A stretch of DNA of 41,224 bases, taken from assembly GCA_026645945.1 (NCBI GenBank), contig JAPKMO010000030.1, positions 1 through 41,224 on the forward strand. Direction: 5' to 3'. This DNA comes from Anaerolineae bacterium (GTDB lineage: Bacteria > Chloroflexota > Anaerolineae > Aggregatilineales > Phototrophicaceae). This document shows, piece by piece, positions 22,319-30,119 of this stretch. The notes under the pieces are model-generated. The model was not told the origin of the DNA, made no database searches, and worked only from the letters and a program-made list of their open reading frames with translations. The number at the start of each line of letters is the position of its first letter. Within the stretch, counting starts at the first letter, position 1. A program made the position numbers and the translations under genes.

Positions 22319-23503
22319 ATGCGAGAAGCTGTTATTGTCGCCGCCGCCCGTACTGCCGTCGGCAAATCGAAAAAAGGCGTTACCCGCAACACCCGCTCGG
22401 ATGATATGGCGGCGGCGGTCATTGTTGACCTGCTACGGCAGACCGAGGGTAAACTCGACCCGATGGACATTGATGATGTGGTGATCGGCTGCGCCATGCC
22501 GGAAGGCGCGCAGGGTTTAAACTTCGCCCGCGTGATCGCGCTGCGCGCCGGGCTACCGGTCGAGATACCGGGCATGACCGTCAACCGCTTCTGTTCCAGC
22601 GGCCTGCAAACCATCGCCCAGGCCGCCGAACGTATCATCGCCGACGGCGCGGACATCATCATCGCCGGCGGGGCGGAAACCATGTCGCTGGTGCCGATGA
22701 GCGGGTTTCACATCAGCCCGAACCCCCATATGGCCGCCAACGCCCCCAACGTTTACATGAGCATGGGGCATACGGCGGAGCGTGTGGCCGACGAATTCAA
22801 CGTCAGCCGCGAGGATATGGACGAGTTCGCCTATCACAGCCACCGCAAAGCCGCCCAGGCCACCGACGCCGGGTACTTTAAACAGGAAATCGTGCCGTTT
22901 GAGGTCGAGGAGACGGTCATCGGCGAGGACGGTCTGCCCCATACCTACACCGTCACGCTCGACCAGGATGAACATCTGCGGCGCGATACCACGCTGGAAG
23001 GGCTGGCGAAGCTCAAGCCGGTGTTCCGCCAGGGCGGGCGCGTAACGGCGGGTAATTCCAGCCCGCTCAGCGACGGCGCGGCGGGTGTGATCGTCATGGA
23101 GGCGGGCAAGGCCGCCCAGTTGGGGCTAAAGCCGCTGGCACGTTTTGTCAGCTTTAGCGTGGCTGGGGTGCGCCCAGAGATCATGGGCGTGGGGCCGATC
23201 AACGCTGTGCCGAAGCTGCTCAAACGCACCGGTTTGAAGCTGGACGATATGGATGTGATCGAACTTAACGAGGCCTTCGCCGCCCAATCGCTGCCGGTCA
23301 TTCGCAGCCTGGAGATGAACCCGGAGAAGGTGAACGTCAACGGCGGCGCAATTGCGCTCGGCCACCCGCTGGGCTGCACCGGCGCTAAACTGACGGTGCA
23401 GATCATCCACGAACTGAAGCGCCGGAACGGACGCTACGGCATGGTGACGATGTGCATCGGCGGTGGCATGGGCGCGGCGGGCATTTTTGAGAACGTGAAT
23501 TGA
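22319..23503 (+). CDS. fadA: Acetyl-CoA acyltransferase (3-ketoacyl-CoA thiolase)
   Basis: 394 residues from the ATG at 22319; the frame opens 8 codons earlier inside the heptad repeats, but the family starts MREAVIVAAARTAVGKSKKG. The three thiolase residues are C92 (NRFCSSGLQ), H349 (GGAIALGHPLG) and C379 (TMCIGGGMGAA), with NEAFAAQ between. It cleaves 3-ketoacyl-CoA with CoA to acetyl-CoA and a shortened acyl-CoA, the last step of the cycle made by the upstream genes. Spacing and lack of the biosynthetic loop pattern favour a degradative enzyme, though an acetoacetyl-CoA thiolase cannot be ruled out. A GC-rich hairpin follows its stop. Confidence 0.93.
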   Translation: MREAVIVAAARTAVGKSKKGVTRNTRSDDMAAAVIVDLLRQTEGKLDPMDIDDVVIGCAMPEGAQGLNFARVIALRAGLPVEIPGMTVNRFCSSGLQTIAQAAERIIADGADIIIAGGAETMSLVPMSGFHISPNPHMAANAPNVYMSMGHTAERVADEFNVSREDMDEFAYHSHRKAAQATDAGYFKQEIVPFEVEETVIGEDGLPHTYTVTLDQDEHLRRDTTLEGLAKLKPVFRQGGRVTAGNSSPLSDGAAGVIVMEAGKAAQLGLKPLARFVSFSVAGVRPEIMGVGPINAVPKLLKRTGLKLDDMDVIELNEAFAAQSLPVIRSLEMNPEKVNVNGGAIALGHPLGCTGAKLTVQIIHELKRRNGRYGMVTMCIGGGMGAAGIFENVN

Positions 23504-23510
23504 TGGTTGG

Positions 23511-23539
23511 CAGGGGCGCAAGGTTCTGCTTGCGCCCTG
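23511..23539 (+). terminator. Hairpin with GGGCGCAAG arms after the thiolase gene
   Basis: CAGGGGCGCAAG (23511-23522) and CTTGCGCCCTG (23529-23539) pair over 11 bp with one bulged G and a 6-base loop. It lies 8 bases after the stop and probably ends the beta-oxidation transcript; there is no T-run. Confidence 0.5.
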
Positions 23540-23630
23540 TTATGCGCTTCAACACCGGCGCGTGGTCAGGTGACGCTCTGCCGGCATTCGGGAGGTGGCG
23601 GCAAAACCAGTTGGACAAGGGGGAAATGCC

Positions 23631-25145
23631 ATGCAGTCAGGCCAGCTGCCAAAAGCAAAAATTTATCTGGATACCAACCGCACCATCGGGACGATCTCGC
23701 CGCTGGTATTCAGCGGGTTCATCGAACACATGGGGCGGGCGGTTTATGAGGGGATTTACGACCCGTCCTCGCCCCATGCCGGAACAAACGGCCTGCGTGC
23801 GGATGTGCTGGCCGCCCTGCGCGAACTTAATTACCGGGCTATCCGTTATCCGGGCGGCAATTTCCTCAGCGGCTACCGCTGGCTGGACGGCGTCGGCCCG
23901 CGCGACCGGCGTCCGCGCCGCCGTGATCTGGCCTGGCAGTCGGTCGAAACCAACCAGTTTGGCACCAACGAATTTATGGAATTCTGCAAGGCGATCAACG
24001 CCGAGCCGATGCTTGGTGTCAACATGGGTACAGGCACGATTCAGGAGGCGGCTGATCTGGTGGAATACTGCAACGCGCCGCCCGGCACACTGTATGCCGA
24101 TTTGCGCGCACAGCATGGGTATCCCGAACCGCACGGCGTCAAATACTGGTGCCTCGGCAACGAGATGGATGGCCCCTGGCAGATCGGCCACCTTGACGCA
24201 GCGGCTTACGGCGCAAAAGCCCGCGAAGCCGCCAAGATGATGCGCTGGCACGACCCGTCCATCCAACTCGTCCTGTGCGGTTCATCCGGCTGTATGATGC
24301 CCACCTATCCTGAGTGGGATCGTATCGCGCTTGAACTGTGCTGGGAGCAGGTGGACTACCACTCAATGCACTATTACGCCAGCAACTCGGACGGTGATAC
24401 CGACAGCTACCTGGCGCTAAGCGTCGAATTTGAAAACTTCGTTGATACCCTGACCGGCGTGCTGCGATACGTGAAAGCTAAAAATCGCTCTCAAAAGGAT
24501 GTTTACCTGTCGTGGGATGAATGGAATGTCTGGTACAAAGCCACCGCCCCCAGCGATCTTCAAGGCGGCTGGGCGGAAGCGCCGCACCTCAGCGAAGAAG
24601 TCTACAATCTGGAAGATGCGCTGGTGGTCGCCCAGTGGATGAACGTTTTCCTGCGCCGGGCGGACGTGATAAAAATCGCCTGCCTGGCGCAGGCCGTGAA
24701 CACCATTTCGCCCATCCACACGACCCGTGACGCCGTTCTCAAACACACGACCTACTACCCGATCATGCTGTTCAGCCGGCTGGCAAGCGGCCTTGCGCTG
24801 GATGTCGCGGTTAAATCGCCCCTCTACCAAACACAGAAGTTCGGCGATAAACCGCTGCTGGATGTTTCGGCCTCCTACGATGAGGAGCGCGGCACAGGCG
24901 GGGTTTTCATCGTCAACCGCAGCCGGACGGAATCCATAGAGGCCGAGTTAGTGTGGCAGGCCCTCGCGCCCCGGCAGATTAACGCGGTCTACCAGCTTGC
25001 CGGGGATGACCCCAAAGCCTTCAACAGCCTTGATAATCCGAACCGGATTGTACCCGTATCGGTGAACCCGCCCGTCATGGATGATAAACATGTTTCGCTG
25101 CTGCTGCCGCCGCTTTCGTTCACCGTTTTGGAGACGCGCCTGTGA
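23631..25145 (+). CDS. abfA: Alpha-L-arabinofuranosidase, family GH51
   Basis: 504 residues from the ATG at 23631, preceded by AAGGGGGAA; an earlier in-frame start lacks a site. The (beta/alpha)8 domain carries the acid/base E178 in [12 protein letters not shown] and the nucleophile E297 in [10 protein letters not shown], the same spacing as in characterised GH51 enzymes. IRYPGGNF and the HYYASN loop also match. A C-terminal beta domain starts near residue 400. No signal peptide, so it probably releases arabinose from short arabino-oligosaccharides in the cytoplasm. No transporter or other glycoside hydrolase is next to it, which is unusual for a pathway gene. Confidence 0.92.
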   Translation: MQSGQLPKAKIYLDTNRTIGTISPLVFSGFIEHMGRAVYEGIYDPSSPHAGTNGLRADVLAALRELNYRAIRYPGGNFLSGYRWLDGVGPRDRRPRRRDLAWQSVETNQFGTNEFMEFCKAINAEPMLGVNMGTGTIQEAADLVEYCNAPPGTLYADLRAQHGYPEPHGVKYWCLGNEMDGPWQIGHLDAAAYGAKAREAAKMMRWHDPSIQLVLCGSSGCMMPTYPEWDRIALELCWEQVDYHSMHYYASNSDGDTDSYLALSVEFENFVDTLTGVLRYVKAKNRSQKDVYLSWDEWNVWYKATAPSDLQGGWAEAPHLSEEVYNLEDALVVAQWMNVFLRRADVIKIACLAQAVNTISPIHTTRDAVLKHTTYYPIMLFSRLASGLALDVAVKSPLYQTQKFGDKPLLDVSASYDEERGTGGVFIVNRSRTESIEAELVWQALAPRQINAVYQLAGDDPKAFNSLDNPNRIVPVSVNPPVMDDKHVSLLLPPLSFTVLETRL

Positions 25146-25172
25146 TGTTTAGCCGGCCCAAACCCGCGCTTT

Positions 25173-25199
25173 TGGCCGGGCGTTAAAACCGCCCGGTCA
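25173..25199. terminator. Bidirectional hairpin holding a stop codon in its loop
   Basis: Ten-base arms (25173-25182 and 25190-25199, one G-T pair) close a 7-base loop, TTAAAAC on the + strand. It lies between two convergent genes. Its loop contains the TAA that ends the CrtC-like gene, so one arm is coding. Confidence 0.55.
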
Positions 25200-26361
25200 T
25201 GGCCTGGGCATAGCCGGTCAGTTCGGCATAGCCGTAGCCGGCTGCATCGCCGGAGATGGCGACCGCGCCTTCCCAGTAGTCCACGCCCCCGCCGCCATGC
25301 AGTTCCTGGTCGGCCAGCAGCGGTCTGAGGGTGAGCTTCAGCGGTTCTGCTGCGCCGACATTAACCGAGATATTCCAGCCTGCCGGGTACACTGCATCGG
25401 TGTGGGGACTCGTCCAGGTGGCGGTCGTTTTGATGCTGAAATCATCGGCGCTCAGGTAGCGCGTGCTGCCGTCGGCTTCGACCAGCAGGCCGCCGAAGGC
25501 CGGCTCGCGCGAGCCATCGGTCATGCGAATCTGGCCGAGCATCAATTCGCGGTTATCGTCTAGCTGCAAGCCGAACCAGTCCCAGCCCTGCGCGTCCACG
25601 CCCAGGGCGCTGGTGCTGAATTCATGGTCTTTCCAGCTTGCGCCGCTGACCTCGAACGTTTCGCCGTTTACGATGATTTTGCCCGCCGTCTTCAGGCGCG
25701 TGAGGCTGTAATAGTAGCTGGCGCTGCCAGGTTCGCCGCTTTTGGGGCTGAGGCCGTTATCGCCATGCAGCGCGGGCGGCTTGAGCTGATCCATGACCAG
25801 TTCGACGCCAAAATCATCCGCATAAGCATAAATCCGTGTCCGCCGGGCGGCTGGCTCCAATGCGACCACCTGCCAGTCCTCCAGCCACACGCGGTAAACC
25901 GGCTCAAGCGCCGCCCCGGCCAGGCCGGCGCTGCCCCGGCTGAAACGCTGCTGGTGGAAGTAGCGCCCGCCCGCGACATCGCTTAAGGCGAAGTGCGCCA
26001 TGTAAATCTGGTCGGCGCGCCATTCGGAAGCCGCGCCGTCGGTGAGCGTGTCCGGGGATGAGGGCGGCGCCAGCGCGCGGCGGAAGATGGTGAACTGGTA
26101 GCCGAAGTGCCGCCCATCGGCAGTTTTAAGGTTGCCGGTGTAATACCACCATTCGGTCTGAAAAGCCGGATGCGCGCCAAAATCCGCCGGGAACGACCAC
26201 GCATAAGGGTCGGTCGCCTGCGCGAAACCATCGGTATCGCTCGCCGTGTTGACCAGCACGGCCTCGGCGCTGATCGTGCCGCCGCTGCCGGCGTCCATCA
26301 GGCTGAAGCCGAATACGATAATTACCAGCGCCAGCAGCGCCAGTACAGCCCACCGCCACAT
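25183..26361 (-). CDS. CrtC/AttH lipocalin-like protein, membrane anchored
   Basis: About 392 residues from the ATG at 26361, or the GTG one codon earlier; the frame reaches 26385, but AAGGA lies inside that stretch and favours the shorter form. A single hydrophobic segment near the N-terminus (WAVLALLALVIIVFGFSLM) anchors it outside the membrane. The rest is the double-lipocalin fold of PF07143 proteins. Marks of that fold are QTEWWYYTGNL, SWKDHEFSTSALG, GWDWFGLQLDDNRELMLGQIR, and YWEGAVAISG with GYGYAELTGY near the end. CrtC members hydrate carotenoids, but most environmental members have no known substrate and no carotenoid genes are nearby. Confidence 0.82.
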   Translation of the reverse strand: MWRWAVLALLALVIIVFGFSLMDAGSGGTISAEAVLVNTASDTDGFAQATDPYAWSFPADFGAHPAFQTEWWYYTGNLKTADGRHFGYQFTIFRRALAPPSSPDTLTDGAASEWRADQIYMAHFALSDVAGGRYFHQQRFSRGSAGLAGAALEPVYRVWLEDWQVVALEPAARRTRIYAYADDFGVELVMDQLKPPALHGDNGLSPKSGEPGSASYYYSLTRLKTAGKIIVNGETFEVSGASWKDHEFSTSALGVDAQGWDWFGLQLDDNRELMLGQIRMTDGSREPAFGGLLVEADGSTRYLSADDFSIKTTATWTSPHTDAVYPAGWNISVNVGAAEPLKLTLRPLLADQELHGGGGVDYWEGAVAISGDAAGYGYAELTGYAQAMTGRF

Positions 26362-26452
26362 CACCCGTTTCGATCCTTCTGCCAAGTGTTGATTGTTCGA
26401 TTCGTCACAGGGGGATGATAACCGCCCCGGCTGAGAAAACCATGAGCGCCGC

Positions 26453-27037
26453 CTAAATCAATCGTTCCAGCGCGGCGGTCAGCCCCGCGATGATGCGGTC
26501 GAGCGAATAGCCCAGAAACCGGCGCTGGAAATAAATCATCCGGGCATCCAGCATCGCATACAGCATATCGGCGGTGTAATCCACGTCGCCCGCCGTTCGA
26601 TATTGCAGCAGCAGCCCGCGAATGGTCTGCCGCCACCACAGGTGCGCCGGGTGTTCCAGCATGGAGCGATTATCGTCATGCGCGCTTTCGCACAGCAGCG
26701 CGGCGTTATGATCTACAAACAGGATGACCTGCGTTAAAAACCAGCGCAGGTTTTCCGGCACGCCGCCACCCGCCGAGAGCCGCCGCAGCGTGCGTTCCTG
26801 CAAATCGCGCTGGTCGGCGTCCAGCAGCGCCTGGCAGAGCGCGGCTTTGTTCTCAAAATGCCGGTAGAGCGTTCCCTTGCCTACGCCGGCGGCCTCGGCC
26901 ACTGCGGACATTGGCACGGCTTCCACGCCGCGTTCCTCGAACAGCCGTCGGGCCGTTTCCAGCAGCAGGGCGTGGTTCTTTAGCGCGTCGGCACGGGTGG
27001 GGTGGTTCTCGTTTAAGATCAGGTTATCATCGGCCAT
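26453..27037 (-). CDS. TetR/AcrR-family transcriptional regulator
   Basis: 194 residues. The helix-turn-helix is LLETARRLFEERGVEAVPMSAVAEAAGVGKGTLYRHFENKAAL, about residues 25-68. The C-terminal domain resembles the SbtR-like type: LRWFLTQVILFVDHNAALLCES, then WWRQTIRGLLLQY. It lies 67 bases upstream of the CrtC-like gene on the same strand and divergent from the creatininase gene; either may be its target. No Shine-Dalgarno is visible before the ATG. Confidence 0.85.
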   Translation of the reverse strand: MADDNLILNENHPTRADALKNHALLLETARRLFEERGVEAVPMSAVAEAAGVGKGTLYRHFENKAALCQALLDADQRDLQERTLRRLSAGGGVPENLRWFLTQVILFVDHNAALLCESAHDDNRSMLEHPAHLWWRQTIRGLLLQYRTAGDVDYTADMLYAMLDARMIYFQRRFLGYSLDRIIAGLTAALERLI

Positions 27038-27066
27038 ATTAGATCAAGTTGCACCGTTGGTTGATT

Positions 27067-27076
27067 TATAATTATA
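27067..27076. promoter_or_regulatory. Overlapping divergent -10 elements
   Basis: The palindrome TATAATTATA gives TATAAT on both strands in the AT-rich 107-base gap between the divergent TetR and creatininase genes. Neither side has a convincing -35. A single regulator could control both directions here. Confidence 0.35.
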
Positions 27077-27144
27077 GCAGATGGTGTTAGAATGAACTTA
27101 CACAACGTTAGAATTTCGTTTACCTGGTTAGGAGCAAGCCCGTT

Positions 27145-27831
27145 ATGCGGTTTGAAGACCTCAACTGGATGGATATTGAGCGGTATCTGGAGCAGGACGA
27201 CCGTATCATCCTGGTCACCGGTTCGACGGAGCAGCACGCTTATCTCAGCCTGCTGACCGACATCCTCATCCCTGCCCGAATTGCCCTGGCGGTTGCGGAA
27301 CGCGAGCAGGTGGTGGTCGCGCCGCCGCTGAACTTCGGCGTCAGCGAACTGTTCGTGGATTTTCCCGGCACGATCAGCCTCAGCCGGGCGACCTTCGAGG
27401 CGGTGCTGTCGGAAATGGCCGACGGCCTGCTGCATCATGGCTTCCGCCGCTTTTTTATCCTCAACGGGCATGGCGGCAACCAGATGCCCCCTCATTTGAA
27501 CGATTTACAGCTAGAGGGCCTGGCGCGGGTGGAATGGTACGACTGGTGGCGAGAGAACGCCGTCCAGAATTTTGAGGCCGAACACGGCCTGCGTTTGAAT
27601 CACGCCAACTGGGGCGAGAACTTCCCCTTTAACCGCGTGGCCGAATCGCCGGCGGAGGTCAAACCCGCCGTCATGCTGGCCGAAATTCAGGGCGGGCGCA
27701 CGCCCCGCGACGTGCTGGGGGACGGCAGCTTTGGCGGCCCGTACCAGGCGGACGATACGCTGATGCAGGCGCTTTTTGACCGGGTAGTGGACGAAGCCGC
27801 CGCGCGCCTGCGCGCCATGCCGCCGGTTTAG
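27145..27831 (+). CDS. Creatininase-family amidohydrolase
   Basis: 228 residues, AGGAG before the ATG. The metal site of the creatininase fold (PF02633) is visible: E29 and H31 in GSTEQH, D39 in LLTD, H109 in LNGHGGN, and a Glu in HANWGE. The usual EQHGPHLPL stretch is shortened to EQHAYLSLL, so the substrate pocket differs. Relatives include creatininase, MftE peptidase of mycofactocin and FAPy deformylase; none of their partner genes is present. It probably hydrolyses an amide, substrate unknown. It converges on the FHA gene with an 8-base gap and is divergent from the TetR gene. Confidence 0.85.
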   Translation: MRFEDLNWMDIERYLEQDDRIILVTGSTEQHAYLSLLTDILIPARIALAVAEREQVVVAPPLNFGVSELFVDFPGTISLSRATFEAVLSEMADGLLHHGFRRFFILNGHGGNQMPPHLNDLQLEGLARVEWYDWWRENAVQNFEAEHGLRLNHANWGENFPFNRVAESPAEVKPAVMLAEIQGGRTPRDVLGDGSFGGPYQADDTLMQALFDRVVDEAAARLRAMPPV

Positions 27832-27839
27832 CTCGCGTT

Positions 27840-28655
27840 TTAGATCTGTTCGCCCGGATGCCGGAACGAAACAATCAGCATCAGCCGCCCCAGGCGCAGT
27901 TCATCGCCATGATGCAGCGCGCGCACTTCCTTCGGCAAAACGCGCTGCCCATTGATGTAAGTTCCGTTGGCGCTGCCCAGGTCGGAAACCAGGATGGCTT
28001 TCTGGTCAGGGTCATAACGCAGCGCCAGGTGCATCCGGGAAACCCCCAGATCGGCGGCCTGCCGGTCTTTCAGGTCTACGTCCGGCGCGATGGCGCTGCC
28101 GCTGGAGCTGCGCCCGACGATGATTTCATGGTCGGATTTTTGCGGGCGCACTTCGTATACTTCGGTCGAACCGCGCGCGCGCAGTGCCAGCACCGAGTCC
28201 GCACCAAAATAACCCGCGTCCATCAGGTCGCTGGCATCGGCGAAGTGTTTGGTATTCTGTTCGCCCCGTGTCGTATCCAGCAGATGACCGCAAGCGTAAC
28301 AAAAGACCTCGTGCCGCTGGTTAGCTTTGCCGCAGTTGGGGCAGGCCACCCAGGTAATGGCATTTTCCGGCTGAGAAGCAGGTGGGGCAGGCGGCACAGG
28401 CGGCGCAGGCGGCTCAGCGGACGATGTGGCAGCCTGTTTACCGATAATCGGTTTGATAACCGAATGCGGGCGCGACCGGGTCTTTTCGGCAGCATTCTGA
28501 TTTTCCCAATTTCGGATGAGCGCCGCCAGTTCCTCCCGCTGGCTTTTGTTGAGTTTTTCAATGTGCACGCGCAGCGCCTGCAGCGCGGCTTTGCTCTCCG
28601 CGCCGTTGTCGCGCATCCCGGTGTATTCGTTTAGAATATCCTGTATATAATTCAA
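27840..28655 (-). CDS. Zinc-ribbon FHA-domain protein
   Basis: The frame opens at an ATG at 28673, but AGGAGG lies inside its first codons, 9 bases before a TTG at 28655, so the start is placed there (271 residues). An N-terminal helical, charged region (1-70) is followed by a Pro-rich hinge. A zinc ribbon comes next (CPNC...CYAC; C105, C108, C119, C122), then a C-terminal FHA domain from about 170. FHA marks are VGRSSSGSAIAPDVDL, VSRMHLALRY and SDLGSANGTYINGQRV. FHA domains bind phosphothreonine peptides, so a Ser/Thr kinase client is expected elsewhere. No kinase is in the window. It is divergent from the selenoprotein gene. Confidence 0.88.
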   Translation of the reverse strand: MNYIQDILNEYTGMRDNGAESKAALQALRVHIEKLNKSQREELAALIRNWENQNAAEKTRSRPHSVIKPIIGKQAATSSAEPPAPPVPPAPPASQPENAITWVACPNCGKANQRHEVFCYACGHLLDTTRGEQNTKHFADASDLMDAGYFGADSVLALRARGSTEVYEVRPQKSDHEIIVGRSSSGSAIAPDVDLKDRQAADLGVSRMHLALRYDPDQKAILVSDLGSANGTYINGQRVLPKEVRALHHGDELRLGRLMLIVSFRHPGEQI

Positions 28656-28723
28656 TCTGGCCTTCCTCCTCATATACAGGGGGTACAGGTTTTAGTATAT
28701 AACGAAAACTTAAGGAGTGCCTG

Positions 28724-29023
28724 ATGCAGTATCCACTTATAGACATCACCATTGAATACTGTGCGGTATGAAAATATACCCCGCGCGTCGTCAGTTTGAC
28801 GAATGAAATTTTGGGCGAACGCGAAATTGAAGTGTTTATCCGTTCCTGGCTGCTGATACCCGGTACAGGCGGCAAGTTTGAAGTGACGGTCAACGGCGAA
28901 CTGGTCTTTTCCAAAAAGACGCTCGGACGCCACGCCGAACCCGGCGAAATCCGCGCCCGCATCCGGGAAAAGCTGGAGACCATCCGCCCGCCGGGGATAC
29001 AATTTTTTAGTGAGGACGAATAA
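28724..29023 (+). CDS. selW: SelW/Rdx-family selenoprotein (in-frame UGA as Sec16)
   Basis: Reading from the ATG at 28724, with AAGGAG at a 6-base spacing, the frame runs 100 codons to TAA with one internal TGA at 28769-28771. Translating it as selenocysteine gives IEYCAVUKYTPRVVSL, the CxxU redox motif (C13, U16) that opens the thioredoxin-like SelW/SelT/SelH fold. The rest matches that family: LTNEIL, then GTGGKFEVTVNGELVFSKKTLGR and EIRARI. 99 residues is normal length. A bSECIS-like hairpin follows the TGA. An annotation tool would call only 28796-29023 and lose the active site. It is probably a small thiol oxidoreductase. It precedes the binding-protein gene by 10 bases. The alternative is a broken or misread Cys codon. 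Confidence 0.85.
28769..28771 (+). other. Selenocysteine UGA codon
   Basis: In-frame TGA, codon 16 of the SelW-like gene, at the second redox position of CAVU. The sequence before it (from the ATG) and after it both align with the same protein family. Confidence 0.82.
28788..28802 (+). promoter_or_regulatory. bSECIS-like hairpin
   Basis: TCGTCA (28788-28793), loop GTT, TGACGA (28797-28802): a perfect 6-bp stem whose loop begins with GU. The loop G is 22 bases after the TGA, inside the range known for bacterial SECIS elements read by SelB. A lower stem may form between the CCCC near 28780 and the GGG near 28814. Confidence 0.75.
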
Positions 29024-29033
29024 AAGGGAACCT

Positions 29034-30119
29034 ATGCTCAAACGGCTTGGACTGATCGCTGTTGTGCTGTTGGCGCTGACCGGCGCGGCCCTCGCGCAGG
29101 AAGAACCCACCCCTGCCGTCATCGGCCCGACTCTTAATTCGGTACTGTCGCGGGGGGTGGTGGCCTGCGGCCTCAACCAGAACCTGCGCGGTTTCGGCTT
29201 TTTAGACCCCAACACCGGCGAACTGCGCGGTTTTGACGTAGACCTGTGCCGCGCGCTGGCGGCGGCGGTATTCGGCGACGCGACCGCCGCGCAGCTTGTA
29301 CCCTTCAGCGGCGATAGCGGCCTCAACGCCCTCGAATCCGGCGAGATTGACGTGCTGCTGCGGAATGTCGTTTGGACGCTTTCGCTCGATTCCAGGCCGC
29401 GCCTGGACTTCGGGACGATCACCTTCTACACCGGCCAGACGTTCATCACCCGCGTGGACAGCAGCCTGAGCAACTGGGACGACCTGGACGGCGGGGTGAT
29501 CTGCATCGTTGAAGGTTCGACGGCGGCGGCCAGTCTGGGGCAGGCGATGGCGGTTCGCGGGCTGTCTTACCAGCCGGTGACGCTGCCGACGGCGGCGGAG
29601 GCCGTCCAGGCGCTCACCGATGGGCGCTGTCAGGCTTACAGCGCCGGGTTGATAGACCTGGAGGCCGCCCGTCAGCGGCTGGCCGACCCGGCGGCTTATA
29701 CCGTCTGGCAGGGGCGGGAACACCTGTACACGCAGGAGCCAATCGCACCGGTTTACCGCAGCGACGACCCGCAGTGGGCGGATATTGTCAACTGGACGAT
29801 ACTCGGCCTCATTCAAGCCGAACAACTGGGCATCACCAGCGAAAATATCAATACCATTGTGCGCCAGCCGAACGAAGGCGAAGAAGCCTATATTAACCGC
29901 GTCGGCGCGGATGTGGCGCGTTTCCTCGACGCTAAAACCGGCGTCGGCGGCCAGCTTACCCTGGCGAACGACTTCATGGTGAACGTGATCCGCGAGGTGG
30001 GCAGTTACGGCGAAATTTACAACCGGCACTTCGGGCCGGGCGGCGAACTGCGTCTGGAGCGCGACCTCAACAGCCTGTGGCGCGACGGCGGCCTGCTTTA
30101 CGCCCCGTCCTGGCGCTGA
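29034..30119 (+). CDS. aapJ: Polar amino-acid ABC transporter substrate-binding protein
   Basis: 361 residues from the ATG at 29034 (AAGGGAA upstream); an earlier frame start overlaps the selenoprotein. The signal peptide MLKRLGLIAVVLLALTGAALA is followed by an SBP_bac_3 fold of the AapJ/BztA group: LNSVLSRGVVACGLNQNLRGFGFLD, GELRGFDVDLCRALAAAVFGD, DVLLRNVVWTLSLDSR and the GGVICIVEGSTAAASL hinge. The YTQEPIAPVYR loop and VGSYGEIYNRHFGPG near the end are typical. It binds general L-amino acids for a permease-ATPase that is not present here. No lipobox is seen. The 3' end overlaps the convergent glycosyltransferase gene by 22 bases. Confidence 0.88.
   Translation: MLKRLGLIAVVLLALTGAALAQEEPTPAVIGPTLNSVLSRGVVACGLNQNLRGFGFLDPNTGELRGFDVDLCRALAAAVFGDATAAQLVPFSGDSGLNALESGEIDVLLRNVVWTLSLDSRPRLDFGTITFYTGQTFITRVDSSLSNWDDLDGGVICIVEGSTAAASLGQAMAVRGLSYQPVTLPTAAEAVQALTDGRCQAYSAGLIDLEAARQRLADPAAYTVWQGREHLYTQEPIAPVYRSDDPQWADIVNWTILGLIQAEQLGITSENINTIVRQPNEGEEAYINRVGADVARFLDAKTGVGGQLTLANDFMVNVIREVGSYGEIYNRHFGPGGELRLERDLNSLWRDGGLLYAPSWR

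Noticed and set aside
22257..22321. Thiolase start eight codons upstream inside the repeats
   Set aside because: It would translate heptads; the GGAG-spaced ATG at 22319 matches the family N-terminus.
28796..29023. A 75-residue gene starting at TTG 28796
   Set aside because: It has no ribosome site, its first codon overlaps the loop of the hairpin, and it lacks the redox motif. The full gene starts at 28724 and reads through TGA.
28724..29023. Pseudogene caused by a nonsense mutation
   Set aside because: The TGA is exactly at the redox position where Sec is known in the family, both sides are intact, and a suitable hairpin follows. A chance stop would rarely meet all three.
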